Source of the DNA: Bacteroidales bacterium
GTDB lineage: Bacteria > Bacteroidota > Bacteroidia > Bacteroidales > UBA12077
Length of the DNA stretch: 64,000 bases
Assembly: GCA_028282785.1 (NCBI GenBank)
Contig: JANQHE010000029.1
Span: 1-64,000, forward strand
Direction of reading: 5' to 3'
Shown: positions 8,184 to 17,098 of the stretch, one piece after another
How the letters are laid out: each line of letters starts with the position of its first letter
Position numbering within the stretch: position 1 is the stretch's first letter
Notes under the pieces: model-generated
What the model was told of the DNA's origin: nothing
Databases searched by the model: none
What the model saw: only the letters and a program-made list of their open reading frames with translations
Translations under genes and position numbers: made by a program

Positions 8184-10637
8184 ATGATAAATACGAATTA
8201 CCAGGATAAATATGCTCTTATTACAAAAGAAAAAAGCTATACATATCAGGAATTATTCTCTAAAATAAATCAGTATTCTCAATTATTTAAAAATAAAAAT
8301 TATAAGAAAGTTGCTATTCATTCGGAGAACAGGGCAGAATGGATATTTGCTTTTTTTGCGGCATGGTATAATAAATGTATTGTTGTCCCAATTGATTTTT
8401 TATCTTCAACAGATGATATATCATATATATTAAATGATTGTAATCCTGAAATTGTATTCTTTAGTACAGAAACTGGCAAGAAAATTGAAAAAATAAAGGA
8501 TCAGTTAAACTATAATCCTCATTTTGAGTTTTTTGAAGAAGTTAAATTAGAAGATAAATCCGATGAATTTAAATGGAACGTTCCTTCTGTTGAAGAAGAT
8601 GTTGCAGTTATTATTTATACCTCGGGAACTACTGGTAGCCCTAAAGGAGTAATGTTATCCTATAAAAATTTACTGGCAAATATTCATGCGGTTTCTAAGG
8701 ATGTAGAAATTTATACTCATGATAAGCAAGTACTTATGTTGCTTCCTCTGCATCATATTTTTCCTCTTGCAGGGTGCTTAATGGGACCTTTGAATGTTGG
8801 AGGTACCATAGTTATGACTCCTTCAATGCAATCTTCAGATATTCTTGAAACTCTGAAGAATAATAAAGTAAATATGATTATTGGGGTTCCAAGATTTTAT
8901 GATTTGCTTTATAAAGGCCTTAAGGCTAAGATATTTGCTAAAACCATAGGGAGAATATTTTATTCGGTTGTAAAAGGAATTCGTAGTAAGAAGTTTGCAA
9001 AAAAAATATTTAAGAAAGTACATGATGGCTTTGGTGGCCATGTAGAATATTTGATTTCCGGTGGTGCACCATTAAATAAGGAAGTAGCTTATTTTTTTAA
9101 GAATCTTGGTTTTGATGTTTTGGAAGGTTACGGAATGACAGAAGCGGCCCCAATGATTACTTTTCCAAGACCGGATAAAGTTAAAATAGGTTCCGTTGGT
9201 CAGGCATTGCCAGGATTAAAAATAGAAATACGTGATGGAGAGATAGTTGCAAAAGGTGATAATATAATGAAAGGATATTACAATCGTCCGGAAGAAACAA
9301 CAGAGGTTTTAAAGGGAGGTTGGTTGTATACCGGAGATTTAGGTGAGTTAGATAAAAATGGGTATTTATTTATTACTGGTCGTAAAAAAGAAATTATCGT
9401 ATTGCCAAACGGAAAAAATATTAATCCGGTAGAATTAGAAGAAAAGTTAGAAAAAATTGACTATATAAAAGAAGTAGGAGTATTTCTTAATGATGAAAAA
9501 TTACATGCCATCATTTTACCGGATTATAGTTCATTGGCAAATGCTGAAGTAAATAACCCTGATGCATTTTTTAAGAAAGAGGTAATTCCAAATTTTAATA
9601 CACAACTTACCTCATATAAAAGAATATTAAAGTATAACCTTATAAAAGAAGATTTACCAAGAACAAGGCTTGGAAAAATACAGCGATATAAACTGGCGGA
9701 GTTAGTAAATAAACCCCCAAAAAATAAAAATATAAGTAATCAACCTGAGTCCGAAGAATATGTTGCTATTAAAACTTTTATAGAAAGTCAGGTTGATATG
9801 ACTATTTCACCTGAAGATCATTTAGAATTTGATATTGCTTTAGATTCTTTAGGAAAGATTACATTAATAGATTTTATTGAGCGTACATTTGGGGTAAAAA
9901 TTGAAGAGGATAAACTTCTGAAATTCCCTTCCATTAAGAAAATGGTTGATCATATTGGAGAACATAAAATGTTCCATAATCTTGAAATGCCAAACTGGTC
10001 CGAAATATTAAAAGAGAGAATTCAAATCAAGCTCCCTAAATCTTGGCCGACATTACCATTTTTTATTAAATCTTCAAAGAATTTTCTAAAAATATATTTT
10101 AAGTTTAGAAGTAAAGGACATCAACAACTACCTGAAGGCCCTGCAATTATTACACCTAATCATCAAAGCTTTTTTGATGCTTTGTTTGTTACTGCACATT
10201 TAAAAAGAAAAACAATAAAAGAAACATTTTTTTATGCCAAAAGAAAGCACGTTAAGTCAAGGTTAGCAAGATTCTTAGCTGGTAAAAACAATGTTATTAT
10301 AATGGACCTGAATAATGACCTGAAAGAATCAATTCAAAAATTAGCTGCCGTATTAAAATTAGGTAAAAAGGTTATGATTTTTCCTGAAGGTACCAGGTCA
10401 AAAACAGGCGAATTGGGAGAATTTAAGAAGACGTTTGCTATTCTTAGCAAAGAGCTTAATGTACCAGTAATTCCGGTTGCAATAAGTGGTGCGTATAAAG
10501 CTTTACCATCGGGAAGAAAAATACCAAAACCTTTTACTAAGATAAGAGTTAAATACTTAGATCCAATTCACCCGCAAGAGTATACATTTGAATCTCTTGC
10601 AGAAAAAGTAAAAGAAAGAATACGTGAGGCGGTTTAA
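8184..10637 (+). CDS. Trifunctional acyl-AMP ligase / acyl carrier / 1-acyl-glycerophosphate acyltransferase fusion
   Basis: 817 residues. AMP-forming ligase domain 1-510: YTSGTTGSPKG (145-155), GYGMTE (315-320), YTGDLG (392-397), GRKKEIIV and the C-terminal lysine motif GKIQR. An acyl-carrier-like domain follows (~525-595) with the phosphopantetheine serine in LDSLGK (S555). PlsC acyltransferase domain from ~640: NHQSFFDAL (HX4D) and FPEGTRSKTGEL. Probably activates a free fatty acid, loads it on its own carrier domain and transfers it to a lysophospholipid at the inner membrane. E. coli Aas combines acyltransferase and ligase in the opposite order and has no internal carrier. Start supported by an upstream AGAAGG. 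Confidence 0.9.
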   Translation: MINTNYQDKYALITKEKSYTYQELFSKINQYSQLFKNKNYKKVAIHSENRAEWIFAFFAAWYNKCIVVPIDFLSSTDDISYILNDCNPEIVFFSTETGKKIEKIKDQLNYNPHFEFFEEVKLEDKSDEFKWNVPSVEEDVAVIIYTSGTTGSPKGVMLSYKNLLANIHAVSKDVEIYTHDKQVLMLLPLHHIFPLAGCLMGPLNVGGTIVMTPSMQSSDILETLKNNKVNMIIGVPRFYDLLYKGLKAKIFAKTIGRIFYSVVKGIRSKKFAKKIFKKVHDGFGGHVEYLISGGAPLNKEVAYFFKNLGFDVLEGYGMTEAAPMITFPRPDKVKIGSVGQALPGLKIEIRDGEIVAKGDNIMKGYYNRPEETTEVLKGGWLYTGDLGELDKNGYLFITGRKKEIIVLPNGKNINPVELEEKLEKIDYIKEVGVFLNDEKLHAIILPDYSSLANAEVNNPDAFFKKEVIPNFNTQLTSYKRILKYNLIKEDLPRTRLGKIQRYKLAELVNKPPKNKNISNQPESEEYVAIKTFIESQVDMTISPEDHLEFDIALDSLGKITLIDFIERTFGVKIEEDKLLKFPSIKKMVDHIGEHKMFHNLEMPNWSEILKERIQIKLPKSWPTLPFFIKSSKNFLKIYFKFRSKGHQQLPEGPAIITPNHQSFFDALFVTAHLKRKTIKETFFYAKRKHVKSRLARFLAGKNNVIIMDLNNDLKESIQKLAAVLKLGKKVMIFPEGTRSKTGELGEFKKTFAILSKELNVPVIPVAISGAYKALPSGRKIPKPFTKIRVKYLDPIHPQEYTFESLAEKVKERIREAV

Positions 10638-10640
10638 AGT

Positions 10641-11741
10641 TTATTCGCCTAGTGCCATCATCGAATTTACTTTAAGAAATTCAACATAGCCATTTGTTGT
10701 ACATACTACAATGGTGTTATCACCAAGAACAATTGGTGTGGCAAATATTTTGCCTTTGGTTTTATATTTTCCAAGAAGATTACCTTCGGGCGAAAAAAAG
10801 TATAGATACTTGTCATAAGAGCCAACAACCACAGTTTCATCAGGCAAACTAACAGGTGAAGAAACAACTTTTTTTTGAGTTTTATGTTTTTTTAATAAGG
10901 TACCATCAGGTTTAAGAAAATATATAAATCGATCAAATGAACCAAACACAATTTTAGAATCTTTTAGTTTCAGAGGAGTTCCATGAATTCTTCCTTTGGT
11001 TTTAAAGGAAGATACCTTACTACCATCGGTATCACATATGTATAGGTTTTTATCGTATGAGCCTACTGCAAATTTATTTGTATCAACGGGAACAGGTGCT
11101 GAATGCATTATCCATCCCTTTGTTTTTATTTTCGAAAGCAATTTGGCATGATGATCAAAAATGTATAAATGTTTGTCGTTGGAACCTATTACCAATTTGT
11201 CATTATCAATTATGTTGGGAGTTCCATGTACCCATTTTTTAATTGGATGGATATGTGTGGTGCTATCTTCTCTATTAAAAAATATTACTCCTTTTCTATT
11301 TGTACCGAAAACCAATAATCGATTTGATAGTTCGATTATTGAAGTAAACATAGAACCACAATTTGGTTTAAATTTTTCCTTTAATTCTCCTTTCTGATTA
11401 AAGAAATATATATATCCGTCATATGATCCGATTGCAACAGAACTATCTGATAAAATACTGGGCGATGCATGTACCCATCCATCGGTTTTATGTTTTGTAA
11501 TTAGTTTTCCTTTACTATTAAAAAAGTATATATACTTATCATGTGACCCAACTACAACGTTATTATTAAACGTGGCGATAGGAGAAGAATAGATAGCCTT
11601 TTCTGTTTTAAACGAATTTATTAATTGAATATAATCTGAAGTTATGACTGGCTCCCCCGAGAAAACATTAAAAGGAAATAATGTAATTACAAAAAAAAGG
11701 AAAATAATTACAAAAGAATTTTGTAAGCTTCTTTTAATCAT
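10641..11741 (-). CDS. Secreted PQQ-like beta-propeller repeat protein
   Basis: 366 residues with an N-terminal signal or anchor helix (VIIFLFFVITLFPFNVFS). The rest is about seven 40-residue repeats of the form SP..VDD..VVGSYDKYIYFF...G.L..K.KTKGWVH, typical of PQQ-like (BamB/quinoprotein) propellers. Sequential repeats are unusually alike, suggesting recent internal duplication. No PQQ- or metal-binding site is evident, so a binding or scaffold role in the periplasm is more likely than dehydrogenase activity. Convergent with the ligase fusion: the stop codons are 3 bp apart and no hairpin separates them. Confidence 0.85.
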   Translation of the reverse strand: MIKRSLQNSFVIIFLFFVITLFPFNVFSGEPVITSDYIQLINSFKTEKAIYSSPIATFNNNVVVGSHDKYIYFFNSKGKLITKHKTDGWVHASPSILSDSSVAIGSYDGYIYFFNQKGELKEKFKPNCGSMFTSIIELSNRLLVFGTNRKGVIFFNREDSTTHIHPIKKWVHGTPNIIDNDKLVIGSNDKHLYIFDHHAKLLSKIKTKGWIMHSAPVPVDTNKFAVGSYDKNLYICDTDGSKVSSFKTKGRIHGTPLKLKDSKIVFGSFDRFIYFLKPDGTLLKKHKTQKKVVSSPVSLPDETVVVGSYDKYLYFFSPEGNLLGKYKTKGKIFATPIVLGDNTIVVCTTNGYVEFLKVNSMMALGE

Positions 11742-11909
11742 TAATTTAAATTGAGTATATTATTTGATCCGGTTTTCAATTTCAATACTTTAAACATAGT
11801 TAAATTATGTTAAAAACCGAAAGATATTTTTAAAAATAATTGAAAATTAACGCAACCACTTGTTAGCATTGCTCATCTATGATCTGAAACTAAGCATTAT
11901 TGTCTTATA

Positions 11910-12389
11910 ATGAAAAGTAAATTGATATTATTACTGGCATTGACACTCTTAGTTATTTCATGTGAAAATATTGAAAACTCAGAGTTTAATTTAGATGTTG
12001 AGATTTTATCTATATCTTATGGAACATATTTTGGAGAATGTTATGGATATTGTAGCCAAAGTATAAAGATCGAAAATGATTCAATAAGTTATCAGGCCCA
12101 AAGTTGGTCAGAGAACGATAATTATCCTTTAATCGCATATTCTACAAAATTTTCAGAGGAATACTGGAAATTACTTGAAGAGAAAATTGATTTTTTAATA
12201 TTTAGAAATCTCGAAGAAGTTATCGGCTGTCCCGATTGTGCTGATGAAGGTGCTGAGTGGGTAGAAGTAGAAACGGAAGATATTACTCACAAAATTACCT
12301 TCGAGTATAATAATCCACCGGAAGAGATATCAAATTATATTGAAGATTTGTCTGAATTACTTTCGGAATTTCAAGAAGACATATTTTAA
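11910..12389 (+). CDS. Lipoprotein, DUF6438-like
   Basis: 159 residues with a lipoprotein signal (MKSKLILLLALTLLVISCEN, Cys at 18). The start of the mature protein (SISYGTYFGECYGYCSQ.I.I) resembles DUF6438 proteins of Bacteroidota, whose function is unknown. Later CPDCADEGAEW adds a second Cys pair, so disulfides or metal coordination are possible. Promoter and start lie in the 168-bp divergent gap shared with the PQQ-like gene. Family assignment is from memory of the motif, not a search. Confidence 0.7.
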   Translation: MKSKLILLLALTLLVISCENIENSEFNLDVEILSISYGTYFGECYGYCSQSIKIENDSISYQAQSWSENDNYPLIAYSTKFSEEYWKLLEEKIDFLIFRNLEEVIGCPDCADEGAEWVEVETEDITHKITFEYNNPPEEISNYIEDLSELLSEFQEDIF

Positions 12390-12416
12390 CATTCTTTCGC
12401 AAATATTTTGATTAGT

Positions 12417-12432
12417 TGGCATAAAACTTGTT
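12417..12432 (+). promoter_or_regulatory. Sigma-54-like -24/-12 element
   Basis: TGGCATAAAACTTGTT: matches TGGCA at -24 and TTG at -12 with canonical spacing, but the final C of the -12 GC is T. It lies 31 bp before the DUF6515 gene start. Candidate only. Confidence 0.35.
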
Positions 12433-12462
12433 CTAAATCAAGCAAGATTAAAACAAGTTAAG

Positions 12463-13002
12463 ATGAATTCAAGAATTATATTAAAAATTGTATTAGTTGG
12501 ATTATACATCATTTCGTACAATTCTCTGAATGCGCAACGTAGGCATCATCATACAAATAGATATAAACCTCATGCAAAGTATACGAAATTACCGCATTGG
12601 GGGCGTGCTTATGAAGCTGTACCTAAGGGAGCTTTTGTTTTTTCTTATAAAGGAATGAAATATAGATATCACAAAGGTATTTATTATAAACCTTTTGGAG
12701 CTAAATATGTTATTGTAAAAGCTCCGATCGGATATAGAATTAAAGCATTGCCTGTTGGACATGTGCGCATTATTTTAAGAGGTAAAACCTATTTCTATTA
12801 TTATGGTACATATTACGAGAGATCTGATAATAATGAATTTTTAAGTATAGAACCACCTATTGGGGCCAAGGTTGATGCATTGCCGGATGGCTACGAAAAG
12901 GTTAGAATAGATAATGAAATATATTATGAATTTGAAGGAACATATTATAAAGCAATAATTGATGAAAAAGGTGAAGTGTGGTATGAAGCGGTAGAGAAAT
13001 AG
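12463..13002 (+). CDS. DUF6515 family secreted protein
   Basis: 179 residues. A Sec signal (IILKIVLVGLYIISYNSLNAQ) is followed by a His-rich stretch (RRHHHTN) and three repeats ending in Y-x-G-x-YYK/R (KGIYYKPFG, YGTYYERSD, EGTYYKAI), each preceded by a P-x-G...LP.G turn, which is the DUF6515 pattern. Function unknown; probably periplasmic or outer-surface. A broken paralogue lies at 46450-46882. A terminator follows. Confidence 0.82.
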   Translation: MNSRIILKIVLVGLYIISYNSLNAQRRHHHTNRYKPHAKYTKLPHWGRAYEAVPKGAFVFSYKGMKYRYHKGIYYKPFGAKYVIVKAPIGYRIKALPVGHVRIILRGKTYFYYYGTYYERSDNNEFLSIEPPIGAKVDALPDGYEKVRIDNEIYYEFEGTYYKAIIDEKGEVWYEAVEK

Positions 13003-13023
13003 ATTTTAAATTTTAGGGTTCGG

Positions 13024-13053
13024 GGCATAATCGTTAAGGATTATGCCTTTTTT
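13024..13053 (+). terminator. Rho-independent terminator after DUF6515 gene
   Basis: GGCATAATC, loop GTTAAG, GATTATGCC, then six T. Confidence 0.9.
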
Positions 13054-13267
13054 ATTTTATATAGATATAAACAAAATGTACAGAGTGATTTTAAAACCTT
13101 TCATTCTTTCGATTGATTCTCAGGGATAAATATAGGTTAGGTTGCTTAGAAGGTAAATCTGACAGGATAAAAAATAGAAAGTTAGATAACGATTTGGTTA
13201 ATGAATTGTAAATCAAATTTAAATTTATCTATCTTTTTGAATTCTAATTTGATATGGTTATTTTTAT

Positions 13268-14221
13268 ATGATAATTGCTCTTAATTCCAAAATGATGAAG
13301 AAACTGTATAAAGCACTGAAAGAACTGTTTAGCAAACAAAATGATTTTTTTCAATTAGCTAAAAAGGGGAAGAGAATAACTCATATTGCATTAGCCATAC
13401 CAATGTTAGTGGTTCTTTTTTTTGCAGGTTTTATTGTTAGTGGTTTAATATTCTACCCAATAATAAGTAAGTTTTTTGAAGTTAATGAAGTGTGGTTCTC
13501 GTTTTATAGTTTATTTGTCTCTTTTGGGTTTGTAATAATATTCGTGTGGATTTGGGTACGTTTTTTCGAGGAGAGATCTTTTATTACCCTTGGATTTAAT
13601 TTAAATGGTGCTTTAAAAAAGTATTTAAAAGGTTTCTTTGTTGGTGCACTAATGCTGATTATCGTAATTGGTTTAATGAGTATTATAGGTAATGTGGAAA
13701 TTCTGGATAACTCTGAACCCTTTGGAATAAATGGTCTTGGAATAATTTCTTTGTTATTGTTGGGCTATATGGTTCAGGGAGCTGCAGAGGAAATTATTGC
13801 GCGAGGATGGCAGTTTCAAGTGATAGGGGCAAGGTATAAACCTTGGTTAGGAGCTGTTATTTCATCAGTTATTTTTGCATTATTACATGGTTTTAATTCA
13901 GGAATTAATCTTTTAGCATTAATAAACTTGGCCTTATTTGCTTTCTTGCTGATTTTCATGATTTTGCATGATAAAAGTATTTGGTCTGCATGTGGATGGC
14001 ACACAGCTTGGAACTGGACAATGGAAAACGTTTTTGGTTTAAAAGTGAGTGGTACGGAAGGAATAGTATCTGTTTTCAAATTTAAAACAGAAGGCCCTAC
14101 AATAATCACCGGAGGAGATTTTGGCCCCGAAGCAAGTATTTTAACTTCAATTGTGCTTATTGGAGGAATGATTTATATCTTAGTAGTTTCTAAGAATAAA
14201 TCTAAAACCAATGAGACGTAA
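13268..14221 (+). CDS. CPBP-family intramembrane protease
   Basis: 317 residues, about eight hydrophobic helices. The CPBP/Abi signature is present: motif 1 GAAEEIIARGWQ (EExxxR, about residue 174) and a His in the next helix (FALLHGFNS). A third conserved region (CGWHTAWNW) follows. Glutamate-type intramembrane proteases related to Rce1; in bacteria linked to bacteriocin self-immunity or membrane-protein processing, substrate unknown here. An in-frame ATG at 13292 (MMKKLYKAL) may be the true start. The 3' end overlaps the next gene by 11 bp, so the two are translationally coupled. Confidence 0.85.
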   Translation: MIIALNSKMMKKLYKALKELFSKQNDFFQLAKKGKRITHIALAIPMLVVLFFAGFIVSGLIFYPIISKFFEVNEVWFSFYSLFVSFGFVIIFVWIWVRFFEERSFITLGFNLNGALKKYLKGFFVGALMLIIVIGLMSIIGNVEILDNSEPFGINGLGIISLLLLGYMVQGAAEEIIARGWQFQVIGARYKPWLGAVISSVIFALLHGFNSGINLLALINLALFAFLLIFMILHDKSIWSACGWHTAWNWTMENVFGLKVSGTEGIVSVFKFKTEGPTIITGGDFGPEASILTSIVLIGGMIYILVVSKNKSKTNET

Positions 14222-14678
14222 AGACAGAGCAGTAACAGATTCCACAGAAATTCAATCAATTATAAGCAAGGCAGATGTTTGCAGAATTGCCCTTATTGAT
14301 GATGATTTACCTTATATAGTAACGATGAACTTTGGCTACAAACCTGGTAATCCTGCTAGCTTGTATTTTCATTGTGCTAACGAAGGAAGGAAAATAGATA
14401 TCATTAAAAAAAATAATACTGCTTGTTTTCAAATGGATATTGATCATGAACTAATTACTGCTAAAAAGGCTTGTGGATTTGGCATGAACTTTAAAAGTGT
14501 GGTAGGTACGGGAAAAATATTTATTGTAAAAGATAAAGATGAAAAGGTTGAAGGACTAAATTATATCATGAAACAATATACTGAAAAAGATTGTTTCGAT
14601 TATGAAGATAAGATGCTGAATTTTACTACGATCTTAAAATTAGAAATAGACCAAATGACTGCCAAAAAGAAAGCATAG
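14211..14678 (+). CDS. NimA-like pyridoxamine 5'-phosphate oxidase-fold flavoprotein
   Basis: 155 residues of the split-barrel FMN-binding fold. The N-terminal segment (ADVCRIALIDDDLPYIVTMNFGY) and the YFHCANEGRKIDIIKKN segment are typical of the NimA/5-nitroimidazole-reductase branch, which also contains many uncharacterised flavin- or heme-binding proteins. Whether it gives nitroimidazole resistance cannot be told. Its start lies inside the CPBP gene and its stop overlaps the next start codon by one base, so the genes form a tight operon. Confidence 0.82.
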   Translation: MRRKDRAVTDSTEIQSIISKADVCRIALIDDDLPYIVTMNFGYKPGNPASLYFHCANEGRKIDIIKKNNTACFQMDIDHELITAKKACGFGMNFKSVVGTGKIFIVKDKDEKVEGLNYIMKQYTEKDCFDYEDKMLNFTTILKLEIDQMTAKKKA

Positions 14679-15220
14679 TGAATACCTGTATTGCAATATT
14701 GCGAGGAATTAATGTAAGTGGACAAAAATTAATTAAAATGCAGGATTTAAAACTGCATCTTAAAAAACTTGGATTTTCTAATATTAGAACTTACATACAA
14801 AGCGGAAATGTTATTTTTGGTTCGAATGAACTAAATACAAAAAAGATTGGGGCCGAAGTGGTAAAATGTATTAAAGCTAATTTTGGATTTGAGGTTCCTG
14901 TAATTATTAGAAAAGCAGAGGAATGGATTGAAGTGGTTAATAATAATCCTTTTATTAAACAACCTGAAATTGAAGTTGATAAGTTACATGTTGTATTCCT
15001 TGAAAAGGAGCCTGAAAAGGTTTATATAAGTAAGGTTGAGGAAAAGGATTTCACCCCGGATGAATTTCTTTTTATTAAGAAAGAAATTTATTTATATTGC
15101 CCAAACGGATATGCTAAAACTAAATTATCCAATAACTTTTTTGAGAAAGTGTTAAATCAAAAAGCAACTACTCGTAATTGGAAAACAGTAAATAAGATTT
15201 TGGAAATAGCAATTAATTAA
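14678..15220 (+). CDS. DUF1697 family protein
   Basis: 180 residues beginning at a GTG that shares one base with the previous stop codon. N-terminal ILRGINVSGQKLIKMQDLK, then FSNIRTYIQSGNVIF, and C-terminal ATTRNWKTVNKI are the conserved landmarks of DUF1697. Cytosolic and function unknown; members often sit beside small-molecule detoxification genes, which fits the NimA-like neighbour. The next gene starts 9 bp downstream. Confidence 0.88.
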   Translation: MNTCIAILRGINVSGQKLIKMQDLKLHLKKLGFSNIRTYIQSGNVIFGSNELNTKKIGAEVVKCIKANFGFEVPVIIRKAEEWIEVVNNNPFIKQPEIEVDKLHVVFLEKEPEKVYISKVEEKDFTPDEFLFIKKEIYLYCPNGYAKTKLSNNFFEKVLNQKATTRNWKTVNKILEIAIN

Positions 15221-15229
15221 ATTGAATTT

Positions 15230-15661
15230 ATGGATCAAAAAGAACCTATTATTGTAGAGCAACATTTTGAAAAAACTATGAACGTTGTATGGAAAGCCAT
15301 TACTGAACCGGATCAAATGATAAAATGGTTTTTTGAAAATATTCCGGATTTTAAACCGGAAGTTGGATTTAAAACACAATTTAATGTACAGTCAGGAGAA
15401 AAAAACTTTCTTCATTTATGGGAAATAATTGATGTTGATCAAGGCAAAAAAATAGTGTATGACTGGAGATACCAGGAGTACCCGGGGATAGGCAAAGTAA
15501 CTTTCGAGTTAGAGGAAAAAAATGGTCAAACGGTTTTAAAGCTTACCAATGAAGGATTGGAAAGTTTTCCAAAGGATATTCCGGAATTTACAAAAGAGAG
15601 TTGTGTCGGAGGATGGACTTATTTTATAAAAGAACGATTAAAAATTTATCTTGACGATTAA
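15230..15661 (+). CDS. AHSA1/SRPBCC-domain protein
   Basis: 143 residues covering one START-like (helix-grip) fold: N-terminal VEQHFEKTMNVVWKAITEPDQMIKWFF and the C-terminal helix GGWTYFIKERLKIYL are the typical AHSA1 landmarks. Family members bind small hydrophobic ligands, or are stand-alone relatives of the Aha1 C-terminal domain; actual ligand unknown. Last gene of the CPBP-NimA-DUF1697 run. A bidirectional hairpin follows. Confidence 0.88.
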   Translation: MDQKEPIIVEQHFEKTMNVVWKAITEPDQMIKWFFENIPDFKPEVGFKTQFNVQSGEKNFLHLWEIIDVDQGKKIVYDWRYQEYPGIGKVTFELEEKNGQTVLKLTNEGLESFPKDIPEFTKESCVGGWTYFIKERLKIYLDD

Positions 15662-15667
15662 AAAAAA

Positions 15668-15736
15668 GAGGGTGTCCAAAAAGTTAAACTGCTGATTTCC
15701 AAACAATGAAAACTTATAACTTTTTGGACATACCCT
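15668..15736. repeat. Inverted-repeat-bounded cassette, copy 2, acting as bidirectional terminator
   Basis: GAGGGTGTCCAAAAAGTT and AACTTTTTGGACATACCCT enclose about 32 bp and lie exactly between two convergent genes. The fold has a roughly 16-bp stem with A/T-runs on both sides, so it could terminate both transcripts. Shares its arms with copies 1 and 3, but the inner sequence differs. Confidence 0.7.
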
Positions 15737-15748
15737 AATATTTCTTAT

Positions 15749-17098
15749 TTATTTGATTCTATCTATTCCTTGCTTAAAATATTTTCGGTTAAGTGCAGTT
15801 TTAAACTCATTAAAAGCTTCTGTTTTTGCTTGATTTAAGCTATTACCAACGCCTTTAATCTTTTCGGTAGCTTTGATCCAAACAATATTTCCTTTTCTGT
15901 CTTTAATTTCAATTTTTCCAGCTAAATATGATGAAACCAATCCTCCTGCACTTTCACCTTTTTTATATGAATATGATAATTCAAAAACAAAATCTGCAGA
16001 TTTAATTGGAGTTAGGTCATATCCAAATTGCTTGGCATTCTGATTAAATATATTATTAATTTCATCGCAATCACTGTCAGAGCAACTATTATCTATTATA
16101 TTCAAGGCAATGGATGGTGCTATTATTGCAACATTTACAGTAGCAGGTTTTAAATTTCGTTTTAATATTAAACCACGAATAAATAAATCATCAACAGCTT
16201 TTTGTGCCAGATCTTTTAAATTTATAGTGGCAGAGATTTGTTCCTTGCCGTTTCTTGAATATAGAACTTCAGGTTCCAGTTGAACTAATCCGTTTACGTC
16301 AGAGTTTTGCCGGTCTTTTTTCAGGTAACCACCTGTATAAGTAAATTCAACCGGAATACCCTGTACAGGCTTATTCTTATAGGTGATTAGAAATTTTAGA
16401 TCTTCTTTAAAAAGTTCTCCTCTTTTAACAGAAATTTGATTAATTTTTGATTCTATCGCCAAGGAGTTGAGTATATCGCTTGTCGCAGAATAAAGTTCGT
16501 TTCCAATATCAACATTATTACCTTCTAAATTGGCAGGTGTTTCTTCGTTTAAATAACGCTTTATAGCTTGCAGGCCCTGTAGGTAAAAGGCCAAAGCTTC
16601 TTTTGGTTTGGTTAGGTTTTGTTCTTGTTGTCCCGATTGATATTTTGCAAGAGCGGTTGCAATAGCTTCTTGCTTTTTCTTTTCTTTCATTTCATGATAT
16701 GTAATCTTATCGATCTTATAATAAACCCAATAAGAACCCTCATTTTCATATGATTCAACCGGATCAAACCCTTCCAAATAATCATCGGTACTTATTTGTA
16801 TCTTTTGATCGTACGATTCGGAGAAACCGTATTCTGTTTCAATACTTCTTAAAACAGATGTTGCACTTACATTGGATGAAACGCTTTCTGCCAAATCTGT
16901 TAAAGCTTCCTGTCTTGCTTTTGCTATATATTGAGCGGATGTTCCTACTTTCTTTACCGAAGCAACTCCAATATAATACCCTGGAATTATTGGTTTTTGT
17001 TTTACCCAGTCAGGAAGAGCCTCATATTCTGCAGCTTGTTTTTTTGCAGCGCATGACGCCAGAAATATAGCCAAAATAATTACTAAATATTTTCTCAT
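15749..17098 (-). CDS. LPP20-like lipoprotein
   Basis: 449 residues. Lipoprotein signal MRKYLVIILAIFLASCAAKK (Cys at 16). Residues ~25-130 resemble the LPP20 domain (PDWVKQKP..PGYYIGVASVKK, then KARQEALTDLAESV and the SYWVYYKI strand). The remainder has a helical segment and Ig-like strands, and a C-terminal CsgG/FlgO-like tail (NEFKTALNRKYF). Predicted outer-membrane or periplasmic accessory protein. Its ATG shares a base with the stop of the upstream lipoprotein gene, so the two are translationally coupled and likely form one complex. Confidence 0.8.
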   Translation of the reverse strand: MRKYLVIILAIFLASCAAKKQAAEYEALPDWVKQKPIIPGYYIGVASVKKVGTSAQYIAKARQEALTDLAESVSSNVSATSVLRSIETEYGFSESYDQKIQISTDDYLEGFDPVESYENEGSYWVYYKIDKITYHEMKEKKKQEAIATALAKYQSGQQEQNLTKPKEALAFYLQGLQAIKRYLNEETPANLEGNNVDIGNELYSATSDILNSLAIESKINQISVKRGELFKEDLKFLITYKNKPVQGIPVEFTYTGGYLKKDRQNSDVNGLVQLEPEVLYSRNGKEQISATINLKDLAQKAVDDLFIRGLILKRNLKPATVNVAIIAPSIALNIIDNSCSDSDCDEINNIFNQNAKQFGYDLTPIKSADFVFELSYSYKKGESAGGLVSSYLAGKIEIKDRKGNIVWIKATEKIKGVGNSLNQAKTEAFNEFKTALNRKYFKQGIDRIK

